DNA of 51,628 nucleotides from Lachnospiraceae bacterium (GTDB lineage: Bacteria; Bacillota; Clostridia; Lachnospirales; Lachnospiraceae): contig JAFYBJ010000039.1 in the NCBI GenBank assembly GCA_017540265.1, forward strand, positions 1 to 51,628, given 5' to 3'. Positions 26,403 to 35,455 of this stretch are shown piece after piece; positions within the stretch are counted from its first letter, which is position 1, and every line of letters starts with the position of its first letter. The position numbers and the translations under genes were made by a program. The notes beneath the pieces were generated by a model. The model was not told where the DNA came from. It did not search any database and worked only from the letters and a program-made list of their open reading frames with translations.

Positions 26403-27098
26403 TTATGCCTCTTCCTTTTCAAGGAATTTGTGAACGAAAGCACCGATGGTGGCACCAAGGAAAGGTCCTGCTATAAATACGATAAGTGTGCTGAGTGCTG
26501 TTCTGTCACCGGTGATGGCGCTTATAAGAGCGGGACCAAAGCTTCTTGCGGGATTTACCGATGTACCGGTAAGACCGATGGTGGCAATATGTATTGCGGT
26601 AAGGGTAAGACCGATCACAAGACCGCCGAAGGAACCGTGTCCCTGTTTCTTTGATGTAACACCGAGTATTGTCATTATGAAGATGCAGGTTGCAACGGTC
26701 TCAACGATGATACCTGCAGCAAAGGAATCCGATACACCCGAAAGTCCGTTTGTGGCATAGCCGCCGGTAAGGTCTTCAAGCTCACCGAGATTAAAGATGA
26801 GAGCGAGCACGCCTAAACCTGCTGTAGCACCGAGGCACTGTGCGATTATATATCCGCAAAGATCTATTACGCTCATGCCTCCGTTTATAAATACGGCAAG
26901 GGATACGGCGGGATTTACATGGCCGCCGGAAATATTGCCTGTTCCGTACGCCATTGCAACTATAGCGAGGCCGAAGGCAAGGGCGGTAAGAAGGTATCCG
27001 CAGCCGTAGGTGGAGTCACAGCCTACCAGCATGGCCGTGCCGCATCCTATGAATACCAGTATGAATGTTCCGATGAATTCAGCAATGTACTTTTTCAT
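26403..27098 (-). CDS. Aquaporin of the MIP family (AqpZ-like)
   Basis: A 231-residue six-helix channel. Both NPA motifs are present, at 62-64 (GGHVNPAVS) and 182-184 (SVNPARS), the second followed by the filter Arg R185. The filter position preceding helix 5 (AIHIATIG, H170) has the His of water-selective channels, and F42 fits the other filter site, so this is more likely AqpZ (water) than GlpF. No glycerol kinase is adjacent. Its promoter is at 27145-27173 on the minus strand. Confidence 0.92.
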   Translation of the reverse strand: MKKYIAEFIGTFILVFIGCGTAMLVGCDSTYGCGYLLTALAFGLAIVAMAYGTGNISGGHVNPAVSLAVFINGGMSVIDLCGYIIAQCLGATAGLGVLALIFNLGELEDLTGGYATNGLSGVSDSFAAGIIVETVATCIFIMTILGVTSKKQGHGSFGGLVIGLTLTAIHIATIGLTGTSVNPARSFGPALISAITGDRTALSTLIVFIAGPFLGATIGAFVHKFLEKEEA

Positions 27099-27144
27099 TC
27101 TTATGTTAACCTCCGTTTTGTGTGATTAAAACCAACAGGTACAA

Positions 27145-27173
27145 ATTATATCATACGGCAGATTTTCTGTAAA
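27145..27173 (-). promoter_or_regulatory. Promoter for the aquaporin gene
   Basis: On the minus strand TTTACA (27173-27168) and TATAAT (27150-27145) are separated by 17 bases. A TATAAT at 27180-27185 on the plus strand may serve gdpP, although its -35 match is poor. Confidence 0.6.
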
Positions 27174-27211
27174 CTTGAGTATAATCCCTTTATAGGGTAA
27201 AATAAGTCACT

Positions 27212-29263
27212 ATGGCGAATCGTTTAAAAGTAAAAGGAAGGTTAAGATCTTACCTGCAGCTTCCTCTTGTGATGGGGATACTGCTCGTATTTGTAAACAT
27301 TCTCATCTTTGTCCTGAACAGAGAATCGGGTTTTGTTCTTTGTTGTTTTACTCTTACATATACGGGGGTTGTGGCGGCGCTTGCGATCTTTTCGAGACCG
27401 GCAATAGATTCTGAGCTTATAAGCTTTGCCACCGAATACGGACAGATACAGAAACAACTCTTAAAAGAACTTGAGATGCCTCATGCCCTTCTTGATGAGA
27501 ACGGCCGTGTGATATGGATGAACAGGGCTTTTGAGGAGCTTGGTGAAAAAGAAAAGATATACAGGAAGCCTGTAACGGTACTTTTCCCCGGGCTTACAAA
27601 GGAAAAATATCCCGCTGCCGGAGAGACTGTGGATATTGATGCCAGGCTTTCCGATAAGGATTACGGTTTAAGGTTAAAACGCATCAGCTTAGAGGATATG
27701 GCGCTTCTTGCAGAGGGGCGTGCCCCCGGGGAAGGATATGAAGGATATCTGATCGCGATGTATCTTTTTGATAAGACGGCTCTTAATATCGCGCTTAAAG
27801 AGATAGACGACCAGAGCCTTGCCGCAGGTCTTGTATATATAGATAATTACGAGGAAACAATAGAAAATATCCAGGATGCGGAAAAACGCAGCATGCTTGC
27901 CGTTTATCTGGATACCGCGGTCAATAAGAATTTTTCGGGACTTGACGGTATTGTCAGAAAGACAGAGAAGGATAAGTATCTGATCATTTTAAGAAAGAGC
28001 GCGCTCAAGATACTTGAAGCAGAGCGTTTTGAGATACTTGAGGAAGTAAAGAAAGTGGGGGCGGGGGCAGGTACGCCGGTGACGCTTTCCATAGGTGTGG
28101 GCGTGGATGGACTCTCTTATGCCCAGGATTGTGAGTTTGCAAGAAATGCCATTGACCTTGCGCTTGGACGCGGCGGCGACCAGGCCGTGGTAAAGAGCAG
28201 GCAGGGTGTATCCTATTACGGAGGCAAGAGCCAGCAGAAGGAAAGCATGACCAGGGTTAAGGCAAGGGTTAAAGCCCAGGCCATGGAAGAGATAATATCC
28301 GTAAAGGATATGGTCTTTGTTATGGGACACAGGAACGGAGATGCAGACAGCTTCGGATCCACAGTGGGAATAAAGAGCGCCTGCTCCGTTATAAAAAAGG
28401 AATGTCATATCGTGCTTGATACGGTGACACCATCCTTAAAGCCTGTGGTCGACATGTACAGGAATTCGCCTTCCTACGAGGATGGGACGATAATAAGCAG
28501 CGATGAGGCACTGTCCCTTGCAGGCAATGATTCGGTTCTTGTAGTGGTGGACGTAAACAGACCCAGCATCACGGAGTGTCCCGAGCTTCTTAAAAAATGC
28601 AGATCCATAATAGTCCTCGATCATCACAGACAGGGAACGGAAGCTATTGAAAATGCAACGCTTTCATATGTGGAGCCCTATGCATCAAGTGCCTGTGAGA
28701 TGGTGGCGGAGATATTGCAGTACATCCATGACGGCGTGAGGTTTGACAGCGTGGTGGCGGATTGTATCTATGCAGGTCTTGTGATGGATACACAGAATTT
28801 CACAACAAAGACCGGCGTGAGGACATTTGAAGCAGCCGCATATTTAAGAAGAGGCGGTGCCGATGTAACAAGGGTAAGAAAGCTCTTCAGGGATGACCCT
28901 GCTGATTACAGGGCAAAGGCTGAAGCTACCGGCAATGCCGAGATATACAAAAAATGCTATGCCATTTCTTCATGCCCTGCCGAAGGCCTTTCGAGCCCCA
29001 CCGTTGTGGCTGCCCAGGCTGCAAACGAGCTTCTTTCCATAAACGGTATAAAGGCAAGTTTTGTGATGACGGATTATCAGGGCGAGGTCTTTATATCTGC
29101 CAGATCGATAGATGAAATGAACGTGCAGCTGGTGATGGAAAAATTAGGCGGTGGAGGTCATATCAATTCTGCCGGAGCACAGCTTAAGGATACGGATGTA
29201 GACGGCGCAAAAGAGATCATCAAGAAAACTATAGATAAAATGCTTGAGGAAGGAGAAATCTGA
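27212..29263 (+). CDS. gdpP: Cyclic-di-AMP phosphodiesterase GdpP
   Basis: A 683-residue membrane enzyme that hydrolyses c-di-AMP. Two membrane segments (about 18-37 and 40-60) are followed by a PAS-like domain (about 85-135), a degenerate GGDEF domain (about 170-335) and the DHH-DHHA1 phosphodiesterase (about 360-683). Metal ligands include HRNGDAD (373-379), D448 in VVDVNRP and DHH (470-472), and GGGGH near the C-terminus. It controls cell-wall stress and K+ balance in Firmicutes. It stands in the conserved order gdpP-rplI-dnaB and overlaps rplI by one base (TGATG). Confidence 0.95.
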   Translation: MANRLKVKGRLRSYLQLPLVMGILLVFVNILIFVLNRESGFVLCCFTLTYTGVVAALAIFSRPAIDSELISFATEYGQIQKQLLKELEMPHALLDENGRVIWMNRAFEELGEKEKIYRKPVTVLFPGLTKEKYPAAGETVDIDARLSDKDYGLRLKRISLEDMALLAEGRAPGEGYEGYLIAMYLFDKTALNIALKEIDDQSLAAGLVYIDNYEETIENIQDAEKRSMLAVYLDTAVNKNFSGLDGIVRKTEKDKYLIILRKSALKILEAERFEILEEVKKVGAGAGTPVTLSIGVGVDGLSYAQDCEFARNAIDLALGRGGDQAVVKSRQGVSYYGGKSQQKESMTRVKARVKAQAMEEIISVKDMVFVMGHRNGDADSFGSTVGIKSACSVIKKECHIVLDTVTPSLKPVVDMYRNSPSYEDGTIISSDEALSLAGNDSVLVVVDVNRPSITECPELLKKCRSIIVLDHHRQGTEAIENATLSYVEPYASSACEMVAEILQYIHDGVRFDSVVADCIYAGLVMDTQNFTTKTGVRTFEAAAYLRRGGADVTRVRKLFRDDPADYRAKAEATGNAEIYKKCYAISSCPAEGLSSPTVVAAQAANELLSINGIKASFVMTDYQGEVFISARSIDEMNVQLVMEKLGGGGHINSAGAQLKDTDVDGAKEIIKKTIDKMLEEGEI

Positions 29264-29709
29264 TGAAAGTAATACTTACCGAAGATGTAAAGAGCCTTGG
29301 AAAGAAAGGTGAAGTGGTAGAAGTAAGCGACGGATATGCAAGAAATTTCCTGCTTTCAAAAAAGAAGGGGATAGAGGCAAGAGCCGCTAATTTAAATAAT
29401 CTTAAATTAAAGAACGCAAACGAGGAAAGGATCGCAAAAGAACAGCTTGAAGAAGCAAAGGAATTTTCCAAAGTCCTTTCCGAAAAGACCGTTACCGTAA
29501 AGATCAAGGCCGGTGAGAACGGAAGAACCTTCGGCGCGGTTTCTTCAAAGGAAATAGCGGATGGGTCGAAGGAACAGTTCGGATTTGACATCGACAAAAA
29601 GAAGATAGTTCTTAAGGATCCGTTAAAGGCTGTTGGCATCTATCATGTGAATATAAAGCTCCATCCCCAGGTTACAGCGGATTTAAAGGTATCGGTGGAG
29701 GCTCTTTGA
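29263..29709 (+). CDS. rplI: 50S ribosomal protein L9
   Basis: A 148-residue L9 with the N-terminal signature [21 protein letters not shown] and a second C-terminal RNA-binding domain joined by a long helix (about 40-75). It binds 23S rRNA near domain V. The start overlaps the gdpP stop by one base. Length and both domains are normal. Confidence 0.97.
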   Translation: MKVILTEDVKSLGKKGEVVEVSDGYARNFLLSKKKGIEARAANLNNLKLKNANEERIAKEQLEEAKEFSKVLSEKTVTVKIKAGENGRTFGAVSSKEIADGSKEQFGFDIDKKKIVLKDPLKAVGIYHVNIKLHPQVTADLKVSVEAL

Positions 29710-29710
29710 T

Positions 29711-31057
29711 ATGCCGGAACAGGTACAGGCAAAAAGGCTTATGCCAAATGACCGTTATGCGGAAATGGCTGTCATAGGCGGCCTTTTTATTGATGATTCC
29801 GTTATCGATATGATAAAGGATGATCTTCCGGGCGGAAAATATTTCTATTACAGAGCATACGGTTCTATCTATGATGCAGCGCTTTCTCTTCACAAAAGAG
29901 GTCTTGCCGTGGATATAGGAACTGTCCGCGCTGAGCTTAAGAATATGGGCGTTCCGGAAGAAGTGGCAAGCGATGAGAATATCTTTGAGGCTGTAAATTC
30001 CGTTACCAGCGCATCAAAAACTGACAGCTATGCAAAGATGATAAGGGAAAAGGCTTCCCTTCGTGAAATGATCAAGGCTGCTGCTGATATACAGGATGCA
30101 TGCTATGAAGGAAGAGGCAATGTAAGCGAGATTCTTACCAAGGCCGAAGCATCCGTAAAGAAGGTTGTGGAAGGCGGGCTTGCGGATGACGGAAAGTCCA
30201 TAAGTGATTATTTGAAAGAAGCTCTTTCATCCATTGAAAATGCTGCAAAGCATGCAGGAGAGGTTACGGGCCTTGCCACGGGTTTTACGGATCTTGACAG
30301 GGCTACCGCAGGTTTTGCACCGGGAAACCTTGTGATACTGGCGGCCAGGCCTGCCATGGGAAAGACCGCGCTTGTACTTTCCATGGCAAAAAATATTTCA
30401 ATAGATACGGGAAAGCCTGTTGCCATTTTTTCACTGGAAATGTCCGGTGAAGAGATCGTAAAGAGAATACTTTCAATGGATTCCAATGTTGAGTCCGAAA
30501 AATTCAAGACAGGTCTTCTTGATGACAGTGATTTTATTTCTCTTGCGGAGAGCAGCGGCAATCTTGCAAGGTCGGGGCTGTATATAAAAGATACGGTTTT
30601 TACTTTGGGCGGCATCAGCGCCACTGCAAGGCGTCTTAAGACAGAACAGGATATTAAACTTGTCGTGGTGGATTACCTTCAGCTTGTAAGTGTGGATTCG
30701 GGGAGAAATGCCAGCCGTGAGAACCAGATATCCGAAATATCCAGAGGTTTAAAGCTGCTTGCAAAGGAACTGGGCATACCTGTTATCGCCCTGTCACAGC
30801 TTTCCCGTGAAGTGGAAAAGCGAACGGATAAGAAACCACAGCTTGCGGATCTGCGTGAATCCGGAGCCATAGAGCAGGATGCGGATACTGTAATGTTCAT
30901 TTACAGGGATGAGGTTTACAATACTGATTCGGATGAAAAGGGCATAGCCCAGGTGATCATTGCAAAACAGCGTACCGGTCCTACCGGAACCGTAAAGCTT
31001 GCATGGCTGCCGCAGTATACTGTATTTAAGAATCTGGCACATCCGGTGGTCAGATAA
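29711..31057 (+). CDS. dnaB: Replicative DNA helicase DnaB
   Basis: A 448-residue hexameric helicase that opens the fork (DnaC in Bacillus naming). The N-terminal primase-binding domain starts AEMAVIGGLFID (about 17-28). The RecA-like domain has the Walker A AARPAMGKT (about 211-219), the Walker B VVVDYLQL and the DLRESGAIEQDAD motif near the end. Its start is one base after the rplI stop. It is followed by the PFL-activase-like gene after a small hairpin (31063-31079). Confidence 0.97.
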   Translation: MPEQVQAKRLMPNDRYAEMAVIGGLFIDDSVIDMIKDDLPGGKYFYYRAYGSIYDAALSLHKRGLAVDIGTVRAELKNMGVPEEVASDENIFEAVNSVTSASKTDSYAKMIREKASLREMIKAAADIQDACYEGRGNVSEILTKAEASVKKVVEGGLADDGKSISDYLKEALSSIENAAKHAGEVTGLATGFTDLDRATAGFAPGNLVILAARPAMGKTALVLSMAKNISIDTGKPVAIFSLEMSGEEIVKRILSMDSNVESEKFKTGLLDDSDFISLAESSGNLARSGLYIKDTVFTLGGISATARRLKTEQDIKLVVVDYLQLVSVDSGRNASRENQISEISRGLKLLAKELGIPVIALSQLSREVEKRTDKKPQLADLRESGAIEQDADTVMFIYRDEVYNTDSDEKGIAQVIIAKQRTGPTGTVKLAWLPQYTVFKNLAHPVVR

Positions 31058-31087
31058 GGAGCTGTCTGTTTAAAGACAGGTTTGTTT

Positions 31088-31921
31088 ATGGATGATTTGC
31101 TTAAGATAAGCAGGGATATAGATAAAAAGAATGAGCAGATGCTGCTTGATCTTAGTCTTGAAACGGCTGAGCCCACGGAGGTTAAGGGGCGCATACATTC
31201 CGTAGAATGCTTCGATTCCCATCACGGCCCGGGGGTCAGATATGTCATATTTCTAAAGGGCTGCAGCATGCGCTGTATGTATTGCATGGATTCCGATACC
31301 TGGGATCCCGATACCGATGATATGCAGACAGCAGAGGAGCTTTTGGATCATGCGGAGCGTTATCACAGCTACTGGAGAAACGGCGGGGGGATAACAGTCA
31401 GCGGCGGTGAACCTCTTTTACAGATCGATTTTCTTTTGGAGCTTTTCAGACAGGCAAAGGAAAGAGGCATACATACCTGCATAGATACATCTTTGCAGCC
31501 TTTTTCCGGGGAAGAACCTTTCTTTTCAAAATTTGCGGTATTGATGCAGCTTACGGATCTTGTCATTGCCGATATAAAGCATATTGATCCGGATGAGCAT
31601 ATAAAGCTTACAGGCAGGCCATTTGACAGCATAAGAGAAGGCTTTGAGTATCTTTCGGAGATAAAAAAGAAACTCTGGATCAGACAGGTGCTTGTGCCCG
31701 GTATAAATGACAGCGACAGTACACTTAAAAAGACAAGAGAATTCATAGAGAGTCTTGGAAATGTTGAGAAAATAGAAGTGCTCCCGTATAGTCATGTTCA
31801 TGAAGATAAATGGGAAGCCTTGGGGCTCTCTTTTCCTCTTAAGGGCGTTGAAACTCCGGGTAAGGAAAAGCTTAAACATGCAGAGAATATACTTAAAGGT
31901 CTTTACGGAGGAACCGTATGA
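31088..31921 (+). CDS. pflA: Pyruvate formate-lyase activating enzyme-like radical SAM protein
   Basis: A 277-residue radical SAM enzyme. The CxxxCxxC cluster site is CSMRCMYC (C59, C63, C66), with SGGEPLL and SFDS-type segments (IHSVECFDSHHGPG) of the PFL-AE group. It uses AdoMet to place the glycyl radical on an oxygen-sensitive lyase. ATG 31088 is taken instead of the in-frame TTG 31082, though the ribosome site is weak for either. No glycyl-radical enzyme gene is near, so the partner is elsewhere, or this copy serves a different enzyme. Its end overlaps the first SDR gene (ATGA). Confidence 0.9.
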   Translation: MDDLLKISRDIDKKNEQMLLDLSLETAEPTEVKGRIHSVECFDSHHGPGVRYVIFLKGCSMRCMYCMDSDTWDPDTDDMQTAEELLDHAERYHSYWRNGGGITVSGGEPLLQIDFLLELFRQAKERGIHTCIDTSLQPFSGEEPFFSKFAVLMQLTDLVIADIKHIDPDEHIKLTGRPFDSIREGFEYLSEIKKKLWIRQVLVPGINDSDSTLKKTREFIESLGNVEKIEVLPYSHVHEDKWEALGLSFPLKGVETPGKEKLKHAENILKGLYGGTV

Positions 31922-32877
31922 AAGCATTGATAACCGGTGCGGGTGGTTTTGTCGCACCGTATCTGCGTAAGGCAGTATCGGATGATCTTAACTGTGAAAT
32001 AACTTTTACCGGCAGGGCAGGCGGAAAGCATGATAAGGGAAACCATGAATTCAGGGAGGCTGATATACTGGATCCGGCTGCGCTTCTGTCCCTGCTTCAG
32101 GATGAGCATCCCCATTATATCTTTCATCTTGCCGCGCAGAGCTCTGTTGCGAGATCCTGGAAGGATCCGGCTGAGACGGTCAATGTAAATATAAAAGGTG
32201 CGCTCTGCCTTTTGGATGCGGTAAGGGCGCTGGATTACAGCCCCAGAGTGATCATGGTGGGGTCCGGAGAAGAATACGGTCATATAAGGCCTGACGACGT
32301 ACCCATAAAGGAAGGTCAGTTTTTACGCCCGGGAAATATCTATGCGGCGACGAAAGCCGGTCAGAATATGATGGCATATGTCTATGCGAAGGCTTATGAC
32401 ATGGATGTGATAATGACCAGGAGCTTTAATCATATGGGGCCCGGTCAGAAGCCTGTTTTTGTTGCATCGGATTTCTGCAGACAGGCTGTTCGTATTGAAA
32501 AAGGCTTTCAGGATAATGTGATAAGAGTGGGAAATCTTGAAGCGAAGAGGGATTTTACGGATGTACGTGATGTGGTTAAGGCTTATACCGCCCTTGCACA
32601 GTTCGGCATTCCCGGGGAAACCTATAACGTGGGCAGGGGTGAGCCTACGGCCATAAAAGATCTGCTGTCCATGATAACAGATTTAAGCACGGCTGATATT
32701 AAGGTTGAAGTGGATGAAAAAAAACTCCGTCCGATAGATATACCGGAGATATACCCTGATGTGAGTAAGATATATGCAGCCACCGGTTGGAAGGCTCATA
32801 TTCCTGTAAAGCAGACTCTTTTGGATATGCTTGAATATTACAGAAACAATCCGGAGATTCTTTCGGATGAAGGGTGA
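31918..32877 (+). CDS. NAD(P)-dependent epimerase/reductase (GDP-6-deoxy-hexose reductase-like)
   Basis: A 319-residue extended SDR. The Rossmann opening is ITGAGGFVA (5-13) and the catalytic YxxxK is Y142/K146 in IYAATK, with GSGEEYG (115-121), NHMGPGQ and RDFTDVRD. These signatures resemble GDP-4-dehydro-6-deoxy-mannose reductase and GDP-mannose 4,6-dehydratase-related proteins. It likely builds a 6-deoxy-hexose for surface polysaccharide. It starts in an ATGA overlap with the upstream activase and is followed 4 bases later by a second SDR gene of the same family. Confidence 0.83.
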   Translation: MKALITGAGGFVAPYLRKAVSDDLNCEITFTGRAGGKHDKGNHEFREADILDPAALLSLLQDEHPHYIFHLAAQSSVARSWKDPAETVNVNIKGALCLLDAVRALDYSPRVIMVGSGEEYGHIRPDDVPIKEGQFLRPGNIYAATKAGQNMMAYVYAKAYDMDVIMTRSFNHMGPGQKPVFVASDFCRQAVRIEKGFQDNVIRVGNLEAKRDFTDVRDVVKAYTALAQFGIPGETYNVGRGEPTAIKDLLSMITDLSTADIKVEVDEKKLRPIDIPEIYPDVSKIYAATGWKAHIPVKQTLLDMLEYYRNNPEILSDEG

Positions 32878-32881
32878 GCAT

Positions 32882-33856
32882 ATGGATGAAAATGTTCTGG
32901 TCATAGGCGGGAGCAGTCTCTTTGGCAGATACCTTACGCCTTTGCTCTTAAAAGAAGGATATAATGTTACAGCTACGGCCTATAAGGACGGGGATGAAAT
33001 ATGCCCTGAAAAGACCGAGAAATTCACAGGTTCACATGAAGGCATAAACTGGATATATATGGACGTTCTTGACCCTGAGAGCATAAAAAATGCACTTAGC
33101 GGGCTTCGACCTTCATATATCTTTGACCTTGCCGTTCAAAATTCAGTGGGATATGCCTGGAAGGATCCGGGAAGCACGGTTGATATAAATGTGACCGGAG
33201 CGATCAATCTTTTTGAAGCTGTAAGAAATACGGATGATTATACTCCGAGGATAATAATGGCCGGTTCCGGAGAGGAATACGGAAGAGTATCCTTTGATAT
33301 GATGCCCATATCTGAAGAGCTTCAGCCTGTGCCGAATAATATATTTGCATCAAGTAAGGTCTGCCAGGCTCTGCTTGCAAATATTTACTTCAGGGCATAC
33401 GGTATGGATATCATAACGATCAGGACTTTTAATGAGATCGGCCCGGGAATGAGCTCCAGATTTTCCGTATCCGATTTCTGCAGGCAGTTTGCAAGGGCTG
33501 CGAAGGAAGGCCTGGAAGAATTCATACTTCATGCGGGCAATGTAAATATCGAACGTGATTATACCGATGTAAGAGATCTGGCGGATGCCATGCTTCTTGC
33601 AGCAAAGAAGGGAAAAGCAGGCGAGATATACAATGCCGGCGCCGGACATGCTGTACCCATAAAGAGGATCACGGATATTCTTTCGGATATTACCGGAATA
33701 AAGGCTCTGATAAGCTCAGATTTAAGCCGTATCAGACCGGTCGATACGCCGAAATTCGAAGCTGACAGTTCAAAGCTCATAAAAGATACGGGGTGGAAGA
33801 AAAGTTATGAGCTTGAAGATACCATAAAGGACATGTTTTCTTTCTATGCTGGATAG
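32882..33856 (+). CDS. Paralogous SDR with altered catalytic motif
   Basis: A 324-residue extended SDR, related to the gene just upstream (same GSGEEYG, RDYTDVRD and NVTGAINL). The YxxxK tyrosine is Phe: NIFASSK places F155 where Tyr is expected (K159 kept), and the dinucleotide motif is GGSSLFG rather than GxxGxxG. It may therefore be a regulatory or non-catalytic partner, or use another acid-base residue. ATG 32882 has AGGGTGA upstream; the longer upstream frame runs inside the first SDR gene. It overlaps the glycosyltransferase by 11 bases. Confidence 0.8.
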   Translation: MDENVLVIGGSSLFGRYLTPLLLKEGYNVTATAYKDGDEICPEKTEKFTGSHEGINWIYMDVLDPESIKNALSGLRPSYIFDLAVQNSVGYAWKDPGSTVDINVTGAINLFEAVRNTDDYTPRIIMAGSGEEYGRVSFDMMPISEELQPVPNNIFASSKVCQALLANIYFRAYGMDIITIRTFNEIGPGMSSRFSVSDFCRQFARAAKEGLEEFILHAGNVNIERDYTDVRDLADAMLLAAKKGKAGEIYNAGAGHAVPIKRITDILSDITGIKALISSDLSRIRPVDTPKFEADSSKLIKDTGWKKSYELEDTIKDMFSFYAG

Positions 33857-35336
33857 AGGAAAGAGAAGAAAACTTCTTCTTATCGATACGATCGTATATT
33901 TTGCCGCGTTTGCTGCAGCGCTTGTGATACGCTACAGCTATCTGGCAGATACGCTCATTCAGATGATGCATTTAAACAACAGCGCATATATCCTTTTTGC
34001 GACTGTTTCATTTGCGGCCATAATAATCACGTATCTGTACGGCGTTGCCCATAATACCTTCAGTTTTTCCGGTGACATCTTAAACCGCATCATAAGGGTG
34101 TTTAAAAATCATTTCATCATACTGGCCTTAAGCTCGCTTTTCCTTTTTGCAAATCACAGGATACTTGATGTTTCCAGATTTATAATCATGATCATGTACC
34201 CATTAAGTGTTACAGCGGATATCATCTTAAGGGAAATATATTACAGAAGACTTAAGAAAAAAGGATATTTTGCAAGAAAAAAATATTCTTATCTGCTCAT
34301 AAGTCCAACAGAGAAGGCGGATCACGTAAAAAAACTTCTTTTTGAAGGGTCTGACGGGATAATGAGCATATCTGAAGTGCTTGATATAGACGGAGAACCG
34401 GCGCTTCCTTCAGGCTGCAGCGAAAAGGAGGTGCTTATATTTGCACCGGGCAAGAGGGATAAGGCAGAGCGCTGGGCAGGTTTTTTTTCGGATAAGGGGA
34501 TGGGGGTACAGCTTATAATAGACTCTGCGGGGATACCTTCCGGTCATGGAGCTTTAAGACAGACCGGCCCCTTTGAGACACTGCAGCTTGGGATTTCTGA
34601 CAGGCGTGCAAATGTGCTTGGGGTAATGTTTACGCCCTGCATGATAGATACCGCCGTGATCCTGTTAAAAGATAATGCAAAAAAACTTGTGGGAAAATAT
34701 GTCTGCTTTTCAAATGTGCATACCAGCGTGATGGCACGTGAGGATGATCAGTACAGGGATATCTTAAACGGAGCCGCATATGTTTTTGCTGACGGCAAAC
34801 CTGTGGCAGAGGCTATTAAAAAAATGAGCAATGTTCCTTCGGAAAGGGTTGCGGGGCCTGATTTTATGGGGCGTTTTTTTGCGGCAACAGAGGATAAGAG
34901 TCTTTCACATTTCTTTTACGGCTCCACGGACGCTACACTTGAAGGCTTAAAAAAGAATCTTTCCGAAAAATACCCGGGACTTGATATAAAGGGTTTTTAT
35001 TCGCCTCCGTTTAAGGAACTGTCGGATAAAGAGGACGAAGAGATAATTGATATGCTAAATTCATCCGGTGCCGATATCATATGGGTGGGGCTTGGAGCTC
35101 CCAGGCAGGAAAAATGGATGGCAGAGCATAAGGATAAGATAAATGCGCTTATGCTGGGAGTGGGTGCAGGTTTTGACTTCCATGGAGGAACCGTAAAAAG
35201 AGCACCCGGGTTTATGCAGCGCATTGGCCTGGAATGGCTGTACAGGCTCTTTCAGGATCCGGGAAGACTGTTTTCAAGGTATCTTAAGACAAATCTTAAA
35301 TTCGCCGTATATTTCTTTTTAAGAAAAAACAGATAA
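33846..35336 (+). CDS. Membrane-anchored WecG/TagA/CpsF family glycosyltransferase (fusion)
   Basis: A 496-residue protein with two parts. Residues 1-250 resemble the membrane region of polyisoprenyl-phosphate sugar-1-phosphate transferases: hydrophobic segments at about 10-29, 47-66, 88-102 and 112-130, then an alpha/beta region with ISPTEKADHVKKLL and LIFAPGK. Residues 253-490 are a WecG/TagA/CpsF glycosyltransferase with ADGKPV (D316), RVAGPDFM, FYGST, WVGLGAPRQEKWM and GVGAGFDFHGG (438-448). The usual sugar-phosphate transferase catalytic domain is absent. It would add a sugar to a lipid-linked intermediate. It ends the operon before the htpG CIRCE box. Confidence 0.85.
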   Translation: MLDRGKRRKLLLIDTIVYFAAFAAALVIRYSYLADTLIQMMHLNNSAYILFATVSFAAIIITYLYGVAHNTFSFSGDILNRIIRVFKNHFIILALSSLFLFANHRILDVSRFIIMIMYPLSVTADIILREIYYRRLKKKGYFARKKYSYLLISPTEKADHVKKLLFEGSDGIMSISEVLDIDGEPALPSGCSEKEVLIFAPGKRDKAERWAGFFSDKGMGVQLIIDSAGIPSGHGALRQTGPFETLQLGISDRRANVLGVMFTPCMIDTAVILLKDNAKKLVGKYVCFSNVHTSVMAREDDQYRDILNGAAYVFADGKPVAEAIKKMSNVPSERVAGPDFMGRFFAATEDKSLSHFFYGSTDATLEGLKKNLSEKYPGLDIKGFYSPPFKELSDKEDEEIIDMLNSSGADIIWVGLGAPRQEKWMAEHKDKINALMLGVGAGFDFHGGTVKRAPGFMQRIGLEWLYRLFQDPGRLFSRYLKTNLKFAVYFFLRKNR

Positions 35337-35347
35337 AATGATCATTA

Positions 35348-35374
35348 TTAGCACTCGTTTAAAATGAGTGCTAA
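35348..35374. promoter_or_regulatory. CIRCE element (HrcA operator) upstream of htpG
   Basis: TTAGCACTC (35348-35356), nine spacer bases and GAGTGCTAA (35366-35374) form a perfect copy of the CIRCE consensus. HrcA binds CIRCE to repress chaperone genes. Here it sits just upstream of the htpG promoter. Confidence 0.97.
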
Positions 35375-35382
35375 TTTTCTAT

Positions 35383-35410
35383 TGACTTTTGAATAAACGG
35401 GGGGTAGACT
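35383..35410 (+). promoter_or_regulatory. htpG promoter
   Basis: TTGACT at 35383-35388 and TAGACT at 35405-35410 have a 16-base spacer. The -35 is 9 bases after the CIRCE box, so HrcA should block RNA polymerase. Confidence 0.65.
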
Positions 35411-35455
35411 ATTCTTTAAGAAAAAAGCAATACTTAACGAAAGGATGTGTTAAAA

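Noticed and set aside
26180-27100. Plus-strand small frames across the aquaporin region
   Set aside because: They overlap the intact aquaporin gene on the minus strand and have no starts with ribosome sites.
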